A stretch of DNA of 64,000 bases from positions 14,756,001 to 14,820,000 of the forward strand of contig NC_079878.1 of the NCBI RefSeq assembly GCF_029227915.1, written 5' to 3'. This document shows, piece by piece, positions 37,332 to 50,667 of this stretch; positions within the stretch are counted from its first letter, which is position 1; each line of letters begins with the position of its first letter. Position numbers and translations under genes: made by a program. The notes under the pieces are model-generated. The model saw nothing but the letters and a program-made list of their open reading frames with translations. It did not search any database and was not told the origin of the DNA. The stretch is from Hydractinia symbiolongicarpus. Lineage: Eukaryota; Cnidaria; Hydrozoa; Anthoathecata; Hydractiniidae.

Positions 37332-39336
37332 TCCTCTTTACAGCTGTATTTGTAAAACTTGTTGTACATATAGAAAAAGTTCGTTATTTGGGAAAAAAAA
37401 TTTCTTCTTCTTTTTTTTAATTAAAAAAAACTTATTTTTTATAAATATGGCGAATAGTCAGTTATCAAAGCGAATAGTCAGTTATCAAAATTTAGCAGGT
37501 ATTTAATTTGGCAAATTTCGCCAAATTTAATCCTCGCCAAAATTTATCCCCTTAAAGTAGATTCTTTATAAACTTTATTCATGGTTCTGACCAGATTCAT
37601 TATGACTTGGCTGTCATGTTGGGTTGGTGGTATTCGGCTGAATACTGGTCTTCATGTTACATATTTAACAAATTGTAATAAGAGCAATGCAATCACCCGA
37701 TTATTTAAAAATTATGGCCTGTAAGAATGTTACAGTTGCAGCTACAGAAAATTATTGTTGTTTTTTAAATTCACAAATTGTTTTGTCAATAAGTAGTATT
37801 TCTATAAGTATCACCAGTAATATTATTTCTATAAGTATTGCCAGTAATATTATTTCTATAAGTTTTGTGGATTGTTATTCCATGTCAGGTATAACTATGG
37901 GTATTGTACTTTACTTGTACCTAAAACCAATGACAACTGATGTAAAAATATTTTTTTTAAAGCCGTTAAAAAAGGCAAAATGTCCTAGAAACCTCGTTCC
38001 CAGCGCTTGTCTTTATTTTTATATCGGAACAGCCACACGAACATGTTTGTCCTGCCGTCCCAATGTTAGATAACATGCAAGATGCCCTGGGGACAAGGTT
38101 GGGACACTAGGTTGAAGATCTATTGCGGAAACAATTTATATGCTTGAATATGGTAACGTTCCAAATGCGAATCACTAGCACTTTTTTTTGTTTTTACTAG
38201 AAATAAATTAAAATTATTTAGGTAACCCACCTAAATTATATCTTAATTTTTCCTGTCATGTTCATTAACTGCAACTTAAAGTCAAACGAGATTTGGTCGC
38301 TATTGCTAACAATAAATACTTGTCCCAACTCAACATTGATGATTTCCGTTTATTAATAAGAAACCACAGAAATATTCCATCGTGAAAGTTAAGCGCTGTA
38401 TGGCAGGAAGTTTAACATATCGTTATTTCTTCAGTTTATACTACTTAACAGTAATTGTGATAAATCGTTTAGTTCGGGATGAATGAAGCTTGTGTCGCAA
38501 TCATAACCATATTAAAAGAGGTAAAAATGTTTTGGAGTATGTAAAGTTATAAAGTCGCACAGGAGAAGAGTGTATTTATTATTGGACATCAAACTTTTGC
38601 AAGAACTGAAGATATGTGAGAACACCACAATTGTTTTGCAGACGACCGGCGTTAAAAGTTCATTGCCATTGTCAAATTTTATGCAGACTCGAACTAATAT
38701 TCAAAATAATCTGAAATGTGAGAATGGGCGGGTGATTTTTCTCAGAAGGGGCGGGTGATTTTCTTCAGAAGGGGCGGGAATCGCCAATTTATTTTTTATT
38801 AGTCAAGGGCAGTGGCACAATAATTTTCTCATGCTTTATTTGTAAGCAATATATTCATTACTTGATTGAAAATATTCGAGAACTCATTAAAGCTTACAGT
38901 TGAATTTGTAGGGTTTTTGTATTTAACAAATACTGACTGTGAAATACAAATACCAAGGAACGCACAACTAAGATTTCATGGGATTTTTTTCGCACAAAAT
39001 CCTAGGTAATGCTTTGAATTCTTTCGTAACACATCATTTTTGTTAAAATAGATCGATGTACAAATTAATCACCTCGTCTCCCTACACTAGCGCACTTTTG
39101 CGAACTCAGGAAATAATATCTTTGCGTTGTAATATTTGCCGATGAAAAGTGTATCGTCAAACTTGTTAAACCTGCATAAAAGCTGTTATTCTACTGCTCG
39201 GGACAAATGGGCTATAAAAGTTTTCGACCTTGTGAGGAGATGGAAATTACACAATGACAGGCTGGCCAGTTTTGTTGCGAAGGAAAACGTTGCAGTGGCA
39301 GTGAAAAAAAATGTAATAAATAAATAAACACGTGAT
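37332..39336. other. Intergenic region with short repeats
   Basis: At 37440-37540 there are GGCGAATAGTCAGTTATCAA duplicates and an AATTTGGC/GCCAAATT palindrome. At about 37780-37865 a roughly 30-bp unit (AGTAATATTATTTCTATAAG) repeats three times. At about 37983-38111 a small inverted-repeat (MITE-like) element runs from CCTAGAAACCTCGTTCCCAG to CTGGGGACAAGGTTGGGACA. At 38725-38778 GGGCGGGTGATTTT repeats two to three times. Open frames at 37687-38073 and 39136-39327 are not convincing. Confidence 0.5.
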
Positions 39337-40203
39337 CTAAATTAAACCTAAGAAAACAGAATTTTGTGGAGATTTTTGCGTGTCTTTCATTTTTTTCTTT
39401 AACCTTCGTTTCTGTTCCTTAGAAAACGATTGTTCGCTGACACTTGCTGCAGAGACCCCTTCTGATATCACTTTAGGTTTTGATCTTCTTCGTGGTATAG
39501 CTATATTTTGTAGAGAAATACTTTTAGAAGACATATTATTGTTCGCCTCATCGGTACTGTTTTTATTGTTGTTGGGATTATTAATTCTATTTTGACGCTT
39601 ACGATCTAGTGACTGAGAGCAAAAGTCTGTGTTTTCACCAATATCAATATCCATCAACGTAAGATTTTCAAGACCCGTCGTCTCAGTCTGGTGTAAATTG
39701 TTCAAAGATTTGATGTACATTGCATGTCGTTTTCTTAAATTATTCGCAAGTATATTTTCAGGAATAGATATTAAGTTTCTATCGGTCAAAGCGGATGACC
39801 TCGGTCGGTGTTTCAGACTGCGTAATTTTCCTCCAGGTCTGAGAACTACACTGTTCACTTCATGGGTGCGACTATCATCTGAGTAGGAGCTTTCGATCAA
39901 GCTTTCCTCCGTTAATTCATTAAAACTACCAATGCTGGAGAGCGAACTTGCTCCGTCAAGTAATGGCTTCAAATCCTCATGTAGTCTCTGCAAGGACTTT
40001 GGTCTGCGAATTGATAGCGCCCTCTTCATCGTAGGTGTATTTTTAACAGACGTATTCTGATTGTTTTTAAGTGAGTTTTGTGTGTTGTTTACCGCCATTA
40101 AGTTATTGCAACTTAAATACTTTTTTTCGACTCCTCTCATCTCGTAAATCTGAAAGCTATGCTTCGTCGTCGTTATTGTTGTGTCGTTGTTTCGAGAAGT
40201 CTC
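39337..40203 (-). CDS. Unassigned protein, Ser/Asn-rich and basic
   Basis: An open frame of 267 residues from ATG 40140, or longer if the AG acceptor at 40204-40205 (...TTATTTAG) is used: the frame stays open to that point, so this may be the terminal exon of a spliced gene. The product is hydrophilic, with no signal peptide or membrane segment. An N-terminal basic patch (MKRALSIRRPKSLQRLHEDL) precedes a Ser-rich stretch with acidic residues. Next come a basic KLRSLKHRPRSS segment, an Asn-rich linker (NNPNNNKNSTDEANNN) and a basic tail (SKEQKRRLKKKMKD) that could be a nuclear signal. I do not recognise it. The composition is balanced and there are no internal stops, which favours a real exon, but no neighbour exon could be confirmed in the 2.8 kb upstream. 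Confidence 0.5.
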   Translation of the reverse strand, partial: ETSRNNDTTITTTKHSFQIYEMRGVEKKYLSCNNLMAVNNTQNSLKNNQNTSVKNTPTMKRALSIRRPKSLQRLHEDLKPLLDGASSLSSIGSFNELTEESLIESSYSDDSRTHEVNSVVLRPGGKLRSLKHRPRSSALTDRNLISIPENILANNLRKRHAMYIKSLNNLHQTETTGLENLTLMDIDIGENTDFCSQSLDRKRQNRINNPNNNKNSTDEANNNMSSKSISLQNIAIPRRRSKPKVISEGVSAASVSEQSFSKEQKRRLKKKMKDTQKSPQNSVFLGLI

Positions 40204-43011
40204 CTAAATAAGAAACAAAGAATTCGTAAATACGAATACCGCTATTTGTTGAGTGACCATAAGAAATCTGCTGACTATTTCCTCTTCTGTCGAAACATTC
40301 AACACAGATAGCTACTTAATTCAAAATATATGTTAAAGGTGATTAACTGCTTTGGACAACGGTCGTTATACAGAAAAGACTAATCTGTTAAGAAAACAAT
40401 ATTGACCTAAAATAAACATATTTACATTAATCCGCAAAGATAAAAAAAATTAATTTAAAGAGGATTTTTTCTTAAGTCAAATATTTAATTCCATTTTATT
40501 ATTTTGGCCACGTGTTGTACATAGCTGAGTTGAATATACTCTGTAGCGTTTTCTTGGATGAATTTACTTTTTTTGTGTTACATACAAACTCAGAACTGCA
40601 AGAAAGGACTTGGAACTTTCATATTTTCTTCTTCTTAAATTTAAAAATAGTCAATTATTGGCGATTCAACGTTTAAGATGCGACAACGCAATTAAGACAT
40701 ACGACACCTTGGAAAAGAAAATTTAGAGAGATAAAATTAAAATTTTAAAAGTTTAGAGTGTCCTCAAATTGTTCTACATAATTTGCATATAGAATGGTGC
40801 GTTTGAAAGAATTTTAATACATTATAGAGAACTTTACCATGCATTTATTGCGCGAGCAACGAATTATGAATTGATTGTAAGTATCGTTTAAAAGAAATCA
40901 ATAGATTTCCCTACTGCGTTTGGCTTTAGGAGGTCAATACAAAAGTAAGCAGCTGAATAGTGTGAATTATGTTGATGTAGATTGCAGCTGAAACCATGAT
41001 AATAATGATAACTTAAAAATATAACTTGGCCACACTACTCGAGTGTTTTTCATCGAATCACATCATGGATATACCAAAACAGTATATCCATGGTCACACC
41101 AACTAGCTCAATTTTTAATTTACTTTCTCTATGAACTTTTTCCTAGAAAGACGAAACTATTGAGTTGAAGCATTTACGAAAACAAATATTGAACCTCTTG
41201 ACAGGCTGCCATCCAGCGTGACTTACTGATTCTGACAAAATAAGCACACGTGTTTCTCTATGTACAACGGTTAGGGCGTGGATTACACGATGGAAAACAA
41301 CAGAAAAACATAAGAAAGATTAGTTGTAGGAAAATAAAAATGAATACAGATTTATATAAAAAGATAAAAATAAAAACAAACAAAAAGTATTGCCATAAAA
41401 TGAATAAAATAAAAAAATGTGGTTAACAGCTAACTTTCTTACATTTTGATTGGTTCATCAGAAAACAACCCACGAGACTCAAATAATTAAAGCATACAGA
41501 GAAAAGAAGAAATGAACGTACTGTAAAATGTAAGATGAAACGTTTCCACATTCTTAATCCCATCTTTCGTTATTTTGCTATCCACTTTTGCATCAGCACA
41601 CATAAATACCGTTAATGCAATAGAATGATGAAGTGTCAACATATGCATGGATATGTTTGAAATGAACTTTCCGCTTTTCCGTTTAATTAGCAATATACCT
41701 CCTCCACCACAGGCTTAATTTTATTTCGCCCGTGCAAGCAATTATGATGGGAAAAGATGCAAACGTAGGAGAGTGTAGGTTTTAAAAACTAATCCCAGTC
41801 TCCTGTCGACGGAAATTTCTTATTTTAAGTTAAGGAATCGTAAAAATATAAAGTATGTATAAGCGAATACAACAAACAAATTATTTTTTTGAATGAAAAT
41901 TAAATTAATAAAATCCTCCAACGATTTACTTTTCCCGGTTAATTAACAAAAATATTTGACGTCAGCCGTTTCTTGTTGCTTACTTTCCTTGTTGTAGATT
42001 TCAGGCTAACAATGGTAAGATCAATACATATGTTTTAAGCCATCCGTTATAAGAACAGCCAGTTTATTTTAAAAACTGTCTCCCTCTCAACATTGTAGTT
42101 TGAAGATCAGGAAACTTTTTATTAACTGTGCCTTAAGAATATACAAAAGCTGGTTTGTATTAAAAAATGCTTGACATTCCCGTAGGTATAAATCGTTTTG
42201 TACATTTTTTTTACTCATCATATAAGTACATTTTATATTAACTTTATTTCCAAAACTTATTAATGAGATTGCAAAAAATTAGTATCTGCGAATAAACTAT
42301 TTTAGAACCATTTTAAAAATTATCGAAAATAATCCCGCAGAAACCAGTACTCGCGGGTTGATCTAGATAATTACCACCCCCCTCGTAACCAGGTTGCAAC
42401 AACAGTGTAATGTGAGCGTCGTTTTAAGCAACACACTATGATCAAAATTAAGAGCTCTGGAAACGAATTTAAAAATTAAATGTCACATAACGTATATGTA
42501 CGACCAACTCTTTGAAAAGTCAACGAGTGGAATTAACTTAATCGAATAGCTAGACTAAACAGGAAAATTGAGGGGACAAGAGGTCATCACAAAGAGTAAT
42601 CCATTTCCTTGGAAGACATTTCAACGTATCACCTTCTGGCCTCCCTCCTTCCTCCACCTTTTGGTCAGGGCACGCTTAGACATCGGTAAATGTGAATGAC
42701 TTTGAATACCATAATGTCACGCCGCAAGTGGAGGAAATCGTCAAGTGATATTAAAACAAATGAGCACGGATTAAACGTTCAATTATTTAATGAAGAGTAA
42801 TTGTAAAGTAAGTAAGCACATTACCTTGTGGCTTGTCTTGTTTTTCTTTCTTGATTGAGGTTGGAGGAGTAGAAAGCAATTTTTTTAGAAGTGCGATCAA
42901 AAACTTTTTCATAAAAGCAGCAATTCTCAATACAATTTTATTACACATAATAAGCATTCTCAAGTTCTCGGAAAATGTATTTTCTGTACCATTTACATAT
43001 TTTTTAATAAT
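40204..43011. other. Intergenic or intronic sequence, no gene seen
   Basis: AT-rich. A 10-bp perfect stem hairpin lies at 41064-41092 (CATGGATATA, 9-nt loop, TATATCCATG). A GTAAGT on the minus strand near 41226 follows an open stretch and could be a donor for the gene at 39337, but no matching acceptor or start was found. Otherwise no supported feature. Confidence 0.4.
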
Positions 43012-43103
43012 AAATTCCCCGTTCCCTCTATACGGCTAATTCGCAATGCATTATGGTAGTTGTATTCCGCGAAAACGTAAACAAACCATTCGTAGTAACA
43101 AAA

Positions 43104-44441
43104 ATGGCCGAACAAGTACACTTCATCCTTAATTCTACTCAAAACCAAAGCGATATACAAAATTCTAATCAAGACAACAGTTTTTTTCAAAACTTGGGCT
43201 CTCCTGCAAGCATTGGCTCAAACTTTTCATCAAGTTCAAGCTTTTTATTGCAAGCTAAAAGTAAAGGAGGAGGGATAACTTGCTGTGTACCTCTCTGTCA
43301 AAACAACTCAAAGAAGAATCCAGACTTATCTTTTTATGTCATTCCTAAAGACTCAGAGCTTCGAAAGAAATGGCTTTTTATGATCAGTAGAAAGGATTTT
43401 GTACCTTCTACATCGCATAGAGTTTGCTCTGTTCATTTCACTGGTGGAAAGAAGACATATATGAACAATGTTCCCACAATAGTCCCAAAAACTATCAAAC
43501 CAACAGCTAGCAAACCAAGAAAAACTCTCAACAGTACAAACTGTAAATTGCAACTATTTTCTCCTGTGAGGGCTACGACAAATGACATTGCTGCAGAATT
43601 ATCTGTGGAGGAAGAGTTAAAACAAGAGTTGGAAAAATTGAGAGCCGAAATTAGTTGTATGAGAATTCATGAAAAGGAACTTGATCAAACTATTGAAAAA
43701 CAACAAGCCACTATAAGTGACATAGCATTTTCAATTGACCGGTTTAAACACAATGAAGCACACTTTAAGTTTTATACCGGATTCGAATCTTATAAATTAT
43801 TCAAAGCAGTTTTAGAATATTTACAACCAGCTGCAAATAAACTAATATATTGGGGTTCAAATACTAACACTGAAAATACAAAAAATATAAACTCTACAAA
43901 ACGAGGCCGATCACGATCATTGAGCGCAGAAGAAGAATTCTTTATGATACTGGTTCGAATTCGATGTGGACTTTTGTTAGAAGATATGGCTGTTCGATTT
44001 AATATGTCGACAAGTCACATAAGCAGAATATTGATTACATGGACAGATTTTTTACATTCACAATTCCGTATGCTTCCAATATGGGCTTCAAAAGAAACAG
44101 TACAAAATAGAATGCCGAAATGTTTTCAAAAAAGTTACCCAAATACCCGTGTCATATTAGATTGTACAGAAGTATTTGTGGAAATGCCTACGTCATATCG
44201 CACACAGTCCAGTACCTTTTCAAATTACAAACACCATAATACAGCAAAAGGATTAGTCGGAATAGCTCCTGATGGATCAGTGACATTTGTCTCTGATTTG
44301 TATGGTGGACGCTTTTCGGATAAACGAATAACAAAAGATAGTGGTATATACGATTTGCTAGAGCCTGGGGATTCTGTGATGGCTGATAGAGGATTGTCGG
44401 ACGTAATTCAACTGTTTCACTGTTTGTCTGTTCAAAATTAA
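43104..44441 (+). pseudogene. THAP-domain DDE_Tnp_4-type transposase, C-terminally truncated
   Basis: The likely start is ATG 43104 (AAAATGGCC context); an upstream ATG at 43053 lies within the TIR. After a Ser/Asn-rich N-terminus comes a THAP zinc finger: CVPLCQNN, a central Trp (LRKKWLF), then HRVCSVHF, giving the C2CH pattern. Next are a predicted coiled coil (ELKQELEKLRAEISC region), a helix-turn-helix (LLEDMAVRFNMSTSHISRIL) and DDE_Tnp_4 blocks: VILDCTEVF (first Asp), then FVSDLYGGRFSDKRITKDSG (second Asp) and DSVMADRG. The final Glu-bearing block expected soon after is missing. The frame ends at 44441 in sequence belonging to the opposite gene. It is catalytically incomplete, so the element probably needs a helper. 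Confidence 0.85.
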
Positions 44442-45363
44442 ATTCTTTTATAGATGTGTCATAAAATGATGATGGTTTATAGTCATTTCCTTGTAATAAA
44501 TATGCCATTGAAGTTCCTTGCCCTATTTCAAATAAGTCTGTCGCTAATTTTTTGACTTTTTCGGTTGAGGGCTCATGTGCAAACAGTGGTGTAGAACAAA
44601 ATTTTCTATTTCCTGTGACCAACGGTCTTTTGCGACTTTCATTTGTGTCTTTCGTAAGGTCTGCTTTCTCGAATGCCATTGCAGAAAATTTTATTGGTGC
44701 AGAATTTGCACTTTCTCCAGGTACATGCCATTTTTGTAACAAATCTGTGCATGTCTTGTCATCAGGGACAATTTTTAAGTCCAACTGTTTGTATTCAACC
44801 AATTGAAATAGAACTGCTGCGACATGCTTACAGCATCCTCCTGCTCCAGCTTTACATAAACATTTCGCATACAAAATATCACCACTTCTTTGACACAGGT
44901 GGACATAAACAGAATATTTTTCTCTTTTCATGGAAGCAGCTACAAAACATTTCACAAGAAAAGTTAATTTTTCAGCCATAACATTACTTTTAACTCTCAC
45001 TTTCTTCACGTAGCTCTCCTTGAATAGTTGGTATCCAAGAATTTTATGCTTTGTAGCACCCTTCGGCTTGCTATCACAGCTATTTCCAAGAACTAAATAT
45101 TGGTGAATTTTCTCCTGGGTGATCGAAGGCATAGCTGCAAGATCAGTTGACCATTGACTTATATCTTCGTGTGTTCTTTCCTCCACTTCTTCGTCCCTCT
45201 CGGCATTTGTTAATTCTTTAAAAACAGGTCTTGGTACCACACAAGAGCTTTGAGAAAAGCTAGGCCCAAGATCTGTAGAGCTTAAAATTATATCTAAATC
45301 TGTATCCTTATTTATTACTTCCATTTCGACTTCTTTCACTCCTAAAACCTCACTAACTAACAA
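44400..45363 (-). pseudogene. SWIM zinc-finger accessory protein of the THAP/DDE element
   Basis: Starts at ATG 45363. An acidic N-terminus leads to a central region with LVKCFVAASMKREKYSVYVH and a SWIM finger, CLCKAGAGGCCKHVAA (CxC then CxH). Pro/Thr-rich sequence follows up to about 44405. Beyond this the open frame continues to 44188 only as antisense of the transposase and is not original protein. Family members I recall carry a YqaJ-type nuclease domain after the SWIM finger; it is absent here. The role in transposition is not established. Confidence 0.75.
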
Positions 45364-45589
45364 TATTTAAATGTTTACATCAATAACACGGGTTTTGGAT
45401 AAGGGAGATAATGATTTTCTTGAGGAGATTTGAAAATTATCACAAACAATAACGGCTTTTTGTTATTATCGCCACAATAAAAAGAATGCTGTTATTTATT
45501 TACAAACTCTCGCTTCTGGGAGGGAAAACTGTAGAATACAACTACCATAATGCATTGCGAATTAGCCGTATAGAGGGAACGGGGAATTT

Positions 45590-48500
45590 CGCTATACTGG
45601 TTAAACATAGTTACAAGAAATCTGAATGAAAGGTATCTCCTTTAACAAATGAAAAGTCTGGGACGTTTTTAAGTATTTGAAAATTTCAGCCTATCAAAGT
45701 CTCCCGTTCTAACATTGTTCGCTTTGTTATAAAAATTGTATCAAAAAGGGAAATAGTGTGATAGATTTGGCCAGAAAAGTATAAACATAAAATGATGTGG
45801 AAACCGGTTTAACGAAAATAGAGAATGATGATAAATGTTCACGAACATGAAATGTTTATGTCTTAGTTTGAAACTTGGAAAAAGAAATTGTTCCTGTAAT
45901 AAAGACGAAATCTTTTTTGGTACTCCTGTTGTTTTCACCTTGTCATTATTAACAGCAACAACAAACAACAACTTCAAATTTTTTTTTGTTGCAGAATATT
46001 ATCCCATCTTGCAACAAATCGATCAAGCCAAACATGGAAACGTACTTCAGTCTAACACGTGTTTTGAGCCAGCTTTAGCTATTATAATAAAATACTTTCC
46101 TATTAAGAACAAAATGGTTCTGAACCTTACCAAAATTTTTATGTGTTTAGCCTCTTTTCCAAAGTGTGTAAATCGCTTGATTCTCATCTTGCTCGTCATA
46201 GCAAAGTCTCTCCACACCACACCACTTCACATTAACTTACAATCAACCAATTAATCAAACAGATAAATAAATAAACACAACAATTACAGCGGATGCTTAT
46301 CATACATCATGACGTCACAGGCCACTCGTAAGTCAACGTGTTAAACATCCACCTTCTGGTTGGTGCGAAAAATAGATTATAGCACTATATTTTACCGGGA
46401 GGTACGAAGTGACTTATCACTGTAGGTTTTTAGAAACCACTATGAAATTTGAAATATTAACTTCTTTTATCCGAAGTCGACATATTTAAGATGACCCTGT
46501 CAGCAAGATCATTCACGTTTGACAACGCAACAAAATCACCCGTCGCTCCGCTTGATGTTCATATTGTTGTGATTATTTTTATTAAAATATCAACTTCGGC
46601 GTCAACAAAATGACACTCTAAAAAATGACAGATGATTAAGAAGTTGTTCTTAGTTGTTGCTTCTAACGTTTGTAAGTTTTAAAGACCCCCCCTAGCGGTA
46701 TACAGGTTACCTTGATCATTCAAATAATTTATAATAACCCGTGTGTCGTAAATTTTTCGATTTGTGTCCATCTCTGCTGATTATTCAAATGACTGAAAAG
46801 TAATGTGTAGCATGATGCAGAAAATACCTTTTGAAAGAAAAAGATTAATTTAGAAAAAAATTTGGAGTACATTCCCGTCCTTAAAATATTTTTTAGTTAA
46901 TTGAAATAAACATAAATATCTCTAGTCTCGCTGTCTTTCATGAAAAATAAGCTGTTCGTAGCTTTTTAAGAAATATTTTCAACTTAAACCTTAAAGCATG
47001 TACACATTTCTCATAAATGGCAAAAAAAAAACCTCAGTTAAAGTCAAAACAAAATTATATTGTTTACCTTAATGCTGACGTCATCCATAATAGTGTCAGC
47101 GGATATAGCACTTTTCTTTGGTCGATAAAATAAATAGGGTAAACTCTTCCATTTCCGTAGCTCTTTAAAACCCTTCATGTATGATTTGTGTGTGTTTTAC
47201 ACAAAGCTACCAATGTAGTACAGTTATGAAGCGCGTCTTGTTCAAACGTAATTGTTTCGTACATAACTTTGTATTATATTAAGAAGTTATGAAATGCACC
47301 CAGAGAGAAATTAAGAAACAATAGGGCAGAAAGTAATTAACGATCAGTTCGGATACAATTAGCGAATGTGTAATGAATGTTGGGTTGTTTTTACTTGTTC
47401 AGTTTTTTTCGTAACAGGATAACATGACTGCAGAATTATCTGAAGTTTAAAAACACAATTGTGTTTTTGTCTCGATTAATATACATTACTAAGTATTTTT
47501 AAAACGACAAATAAATTAAAAAACAAATAAAAAACAAACATCTTTAGGTCACATATGCTTATAACTAATTTTTGGGTTGATCGACGGCAATATTGTTTCC
47601 AGGACCTTTCCATCTCGCCGTCCGAAATTGTTGGTCTACTACTACTGGTCTAATACTGATTTTTCTTAACTTTAAGTAATAATTCTAAGTTTTTAATATT
47701 TTCATAATGGCCCTTCATCAAGAAAACAAATATCACAAACGAACAACAATGACTCATACCAGACCACCAAGTGTCGTCACACATCCGATATTAAACAACT
47801 CTTGACATTACCTTTTCCGAAATGAACACAAACTATCATAATTTCTCATGGTTTTTGTAAGAAATTTCAACAAACAAACTCGGAACACGAATATTTAAGC
47901 CTGGGTAACACAAAGATTTGTTGCTGCCAAGTGAAACATGATTTGTTGTAGAATGAAAAACAAACATGGCGGTCAACCCTTTTTCTAGAACTTTTGAATA
48001 AAAACAGAACTTTTTTTCAGATTACAACTTCGTACTCTTCAGAACCAAAAAAAAACAAATATGTTCTCACCGGATAAACACGCAAACTACAGAGCTCGTA
48101 AGAGCTGACAGGCCGTGATTTCCTGGAACGTGTTGCACGGAGCTGCACATAAGCTGGTGATGACATGACAATTGATGTTTGTTTGTTACCTAAAATTTAG
48201 AAAAAAATATAATCTCCACATCCTGCTGAGATCGTGTGTACAATAAGTCAGTCAAGAATACACATTTCTGTATGATTGTCACGCATACTACAGAGTAAAG
48301 TTAGAGAAAATTTGAGGATATTTTTTTCTAAACAACTTTTAAGAAGATTAAAGGACTTTTGAGGGGGAGGAGGGAGGCCCCTGCAAGCATAAACATTATA
48401 TGCTCATAAATATTTTTCACCGTCACCGTGTGTTTTATTGGGCTTTCCACAGTTGTTATTAATTTAATAGCTCATTTTTTTTCATGTAATTATGCTGGTT

Positions 48501-50667
48501 GCGCATTTCTCCCTAGTCACATCAATATTAAGCAGAATTAATTAAAAAACAATTCCGTTAAATTAGCGGAAATTTCCACGCCTCTTTCTTTTTTACTTCA
48601 TAATTTGAAAATTCCATTCTAAAACAATATGAGGGAGAAAGGCGGAGAAATGATTCTTTAACTTGGTTTTCTTTTTTATTAAAACTATTTAATATATGTA
48701 TGTTGTAGGAGGCTTCAATTGATTTGTATTCATAACATTACACACAGCTTTTCCGCCCTTATATGTAACTTTTGTCATGCGATCAACCTGAGGCCCACAC
48801 AAAAACATTTCTTATGCAGAAATACACTGTTTGGGTTAAGCCTGCAGATTTCTTAACTTTGAAGATTTTCTAAAAATTTGCGATACCCTTTTTTATACAC
48901 TAAATGCTTTAAGAAAGATGGCTTCAAGTTTATAATTTTTTTTATTACTTTTAGCCACATATTTCTTAAAACCGTGTTTAAAAAAATAAAAAAATAAATA
49001 GAAAACATAAAGGAGGATTATCTGAATTTTTTCTTATATTTATCAGTGATAAAAAATATACCAAGTGAAAATAAGGAGCATATTTTTAAGCAAGAAAATT
49101 TACAGAGTGGCGGAGCGGGAACAGCTCCCTATGTTCGCAAGCGATAAGAAAAGTCATTTATACCAATAAAGCAATCCCTTATTTGCTTTAAATCAACTAA
49201 AAGTCATTGTTGCAGTACCACGTGTATTGCACCAACAGTGTGAGTAAATGTGTTTTGAATGCAATGTTGTGAAATACAAGCACGTGTATCGCTTCATATA
49301 CGTGTGCATGGTTATATAGTCTTTAAAAGTTGAAACAAAAAAATATTGAAAAAATTCTACAACACATGTCCTCACCATAAATGTTTCTTAATTTACAATC
49401 TCCGTTGCAGAGCTCAAAAAGAATTTTCACATACAATATTACAACAGTTTCTACAGAAATATATTTGCTTCACTGACAAACCTGTAAAACGATTTAAGGG
49501 GAATAAAAAAACACACACAAAAAAAGAAAAATTAAAAAGGAAAAAAAAATAAAAAATAAACGTCCATTATTGTTTCATATCGTAATTGGGGAAGTTATTT
49601 TTTGTACCTCTTTGTATATACAGTTTACGAAAAAAATTGTTAATCAAATCACAACCCAGGGTATTAGCAAATAAATAAATCAAAAAAACATACCAATCTG
49701 GACACTTTAAACGGAGGAGTTTGAAATTGTGTTCGACACGTTCTTCTTCGCACAACTTCTGGTTCACTTACACGATTTTCAGTTATGAGTATCTTTAAAA
49801 CTTTCTCTATCATAACTGATTCAGCGTTAATTATTTATCAATGTATGTTGCATACATTATAATAATTAATAAAAAACGTTTGTTAATATCGAACGGTGGA
49901 GACATTGAAAAGATTTTGAATAATTTAAAAGCAAAATCTCGCAAAAATGAAGAAACCTGCGGTTTTATTATCAGATTAAAATATTTCTCCTAATTGGCAC
50001 ACGAGGATAGGAAATATTTCTTCTTTCATGTAATTGCCGACTTTCCGAAATAAAAATCGTCTTTATCCAAACCGAGAAACTAGATTCCATTTCATTAAAT
50101 TTTTTGCAGGAAGGGAACATTTATTCTGATTCCTTTGTTTTTATAAATTTTTCGTGTCCTCAAAAATTGTTAAAATGCTTCCAACTTCGGAACAGTTTAA
50201 AAATCTTTCTAGAAAGCTTTTAAAAAAGTTTTCCAGAAAATTCAGATTTGATAAGAAAGATGGAAAGATAGAGAAATTATTATTAAAGTTATCACAAGAA
50301 ATATAACATAGAAGAAAAAACTGGCCATAACTACTTTAGCATTGTTTGCTATAGCATTGTTTGCTAGCTTTAGTTCAAACGTGTAAGGAGATCAGCTTGT
50401 TTATACGGATAGAACAAGATTTAATAATGCATATGACAACACACTTAGATAGCCGATATGTTTTTTCTTCATAAAAACAATACCAAACAAACATCGCAGC
50501 GCTACAAAAATTGCAAAATATTGAAGCTTTATTTTCTCCTGGCTTCAACAATACTTCTTTCCTTATCCAGCATGTTTGGAAGTATGCTTCAGTAGGGTTT
50601 TTAATTCTGGTGTTTCTCAGCTTGTCACAAAATCTGTTTTTTTTTGAGATTTTTGCATTACGTCACC
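45590..50667. other. 5-kb intergenic region, no gene seen
   Basis: AT-rich sequence without splice-flanked coding blocks on either strand. Open frames at 45835-46254, 49193-49767 and 50511-50693 are short, of low complexity and without motifs. No TIR pair, tandem array or RNA gene was recognised. Separate TGACGTCA/TGACGTCAT strings occur near 46311 and 47077. Confidence 0.45.

Larger units (their letters stand above)
43012..45589. mobile_element. THAP/DDE DNA transposon with perfect 56-bp TIRs
   Basis: 43012-43067 and 45534-45589 are exact inverse copies (AAATTCCCCGTTCCCTCTAT at each outer end). The 2578-bp interior holds two convergent, overlapping frames: a THAP-DDE transposase (+) and a SWIM zinc-finger protein (-). 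A transposase with a THAP domain plus a second SWIM/nuclease-type protein is the layout I associate with ISL2EU/IS4EU elements; this naming is from memory. Perfect TIRs imply recent movement. No clear target duplication could be defined. Both frames lack their C-terminal parts. Confidence 0.88.

Noticed and set aside
44188-44400. C-terminal 70 residues of the minus-strand SWIM frame
   Set aside because: They are antisense to the transposase DDE region and lie beyond the inferred deletion junction, so they are not original protein.
45835-46254. 139-residue plus-strand frame
   Set aside because: No motif, hydrophobic and Asn/Thr-rich AT-driven composition, no splice context.
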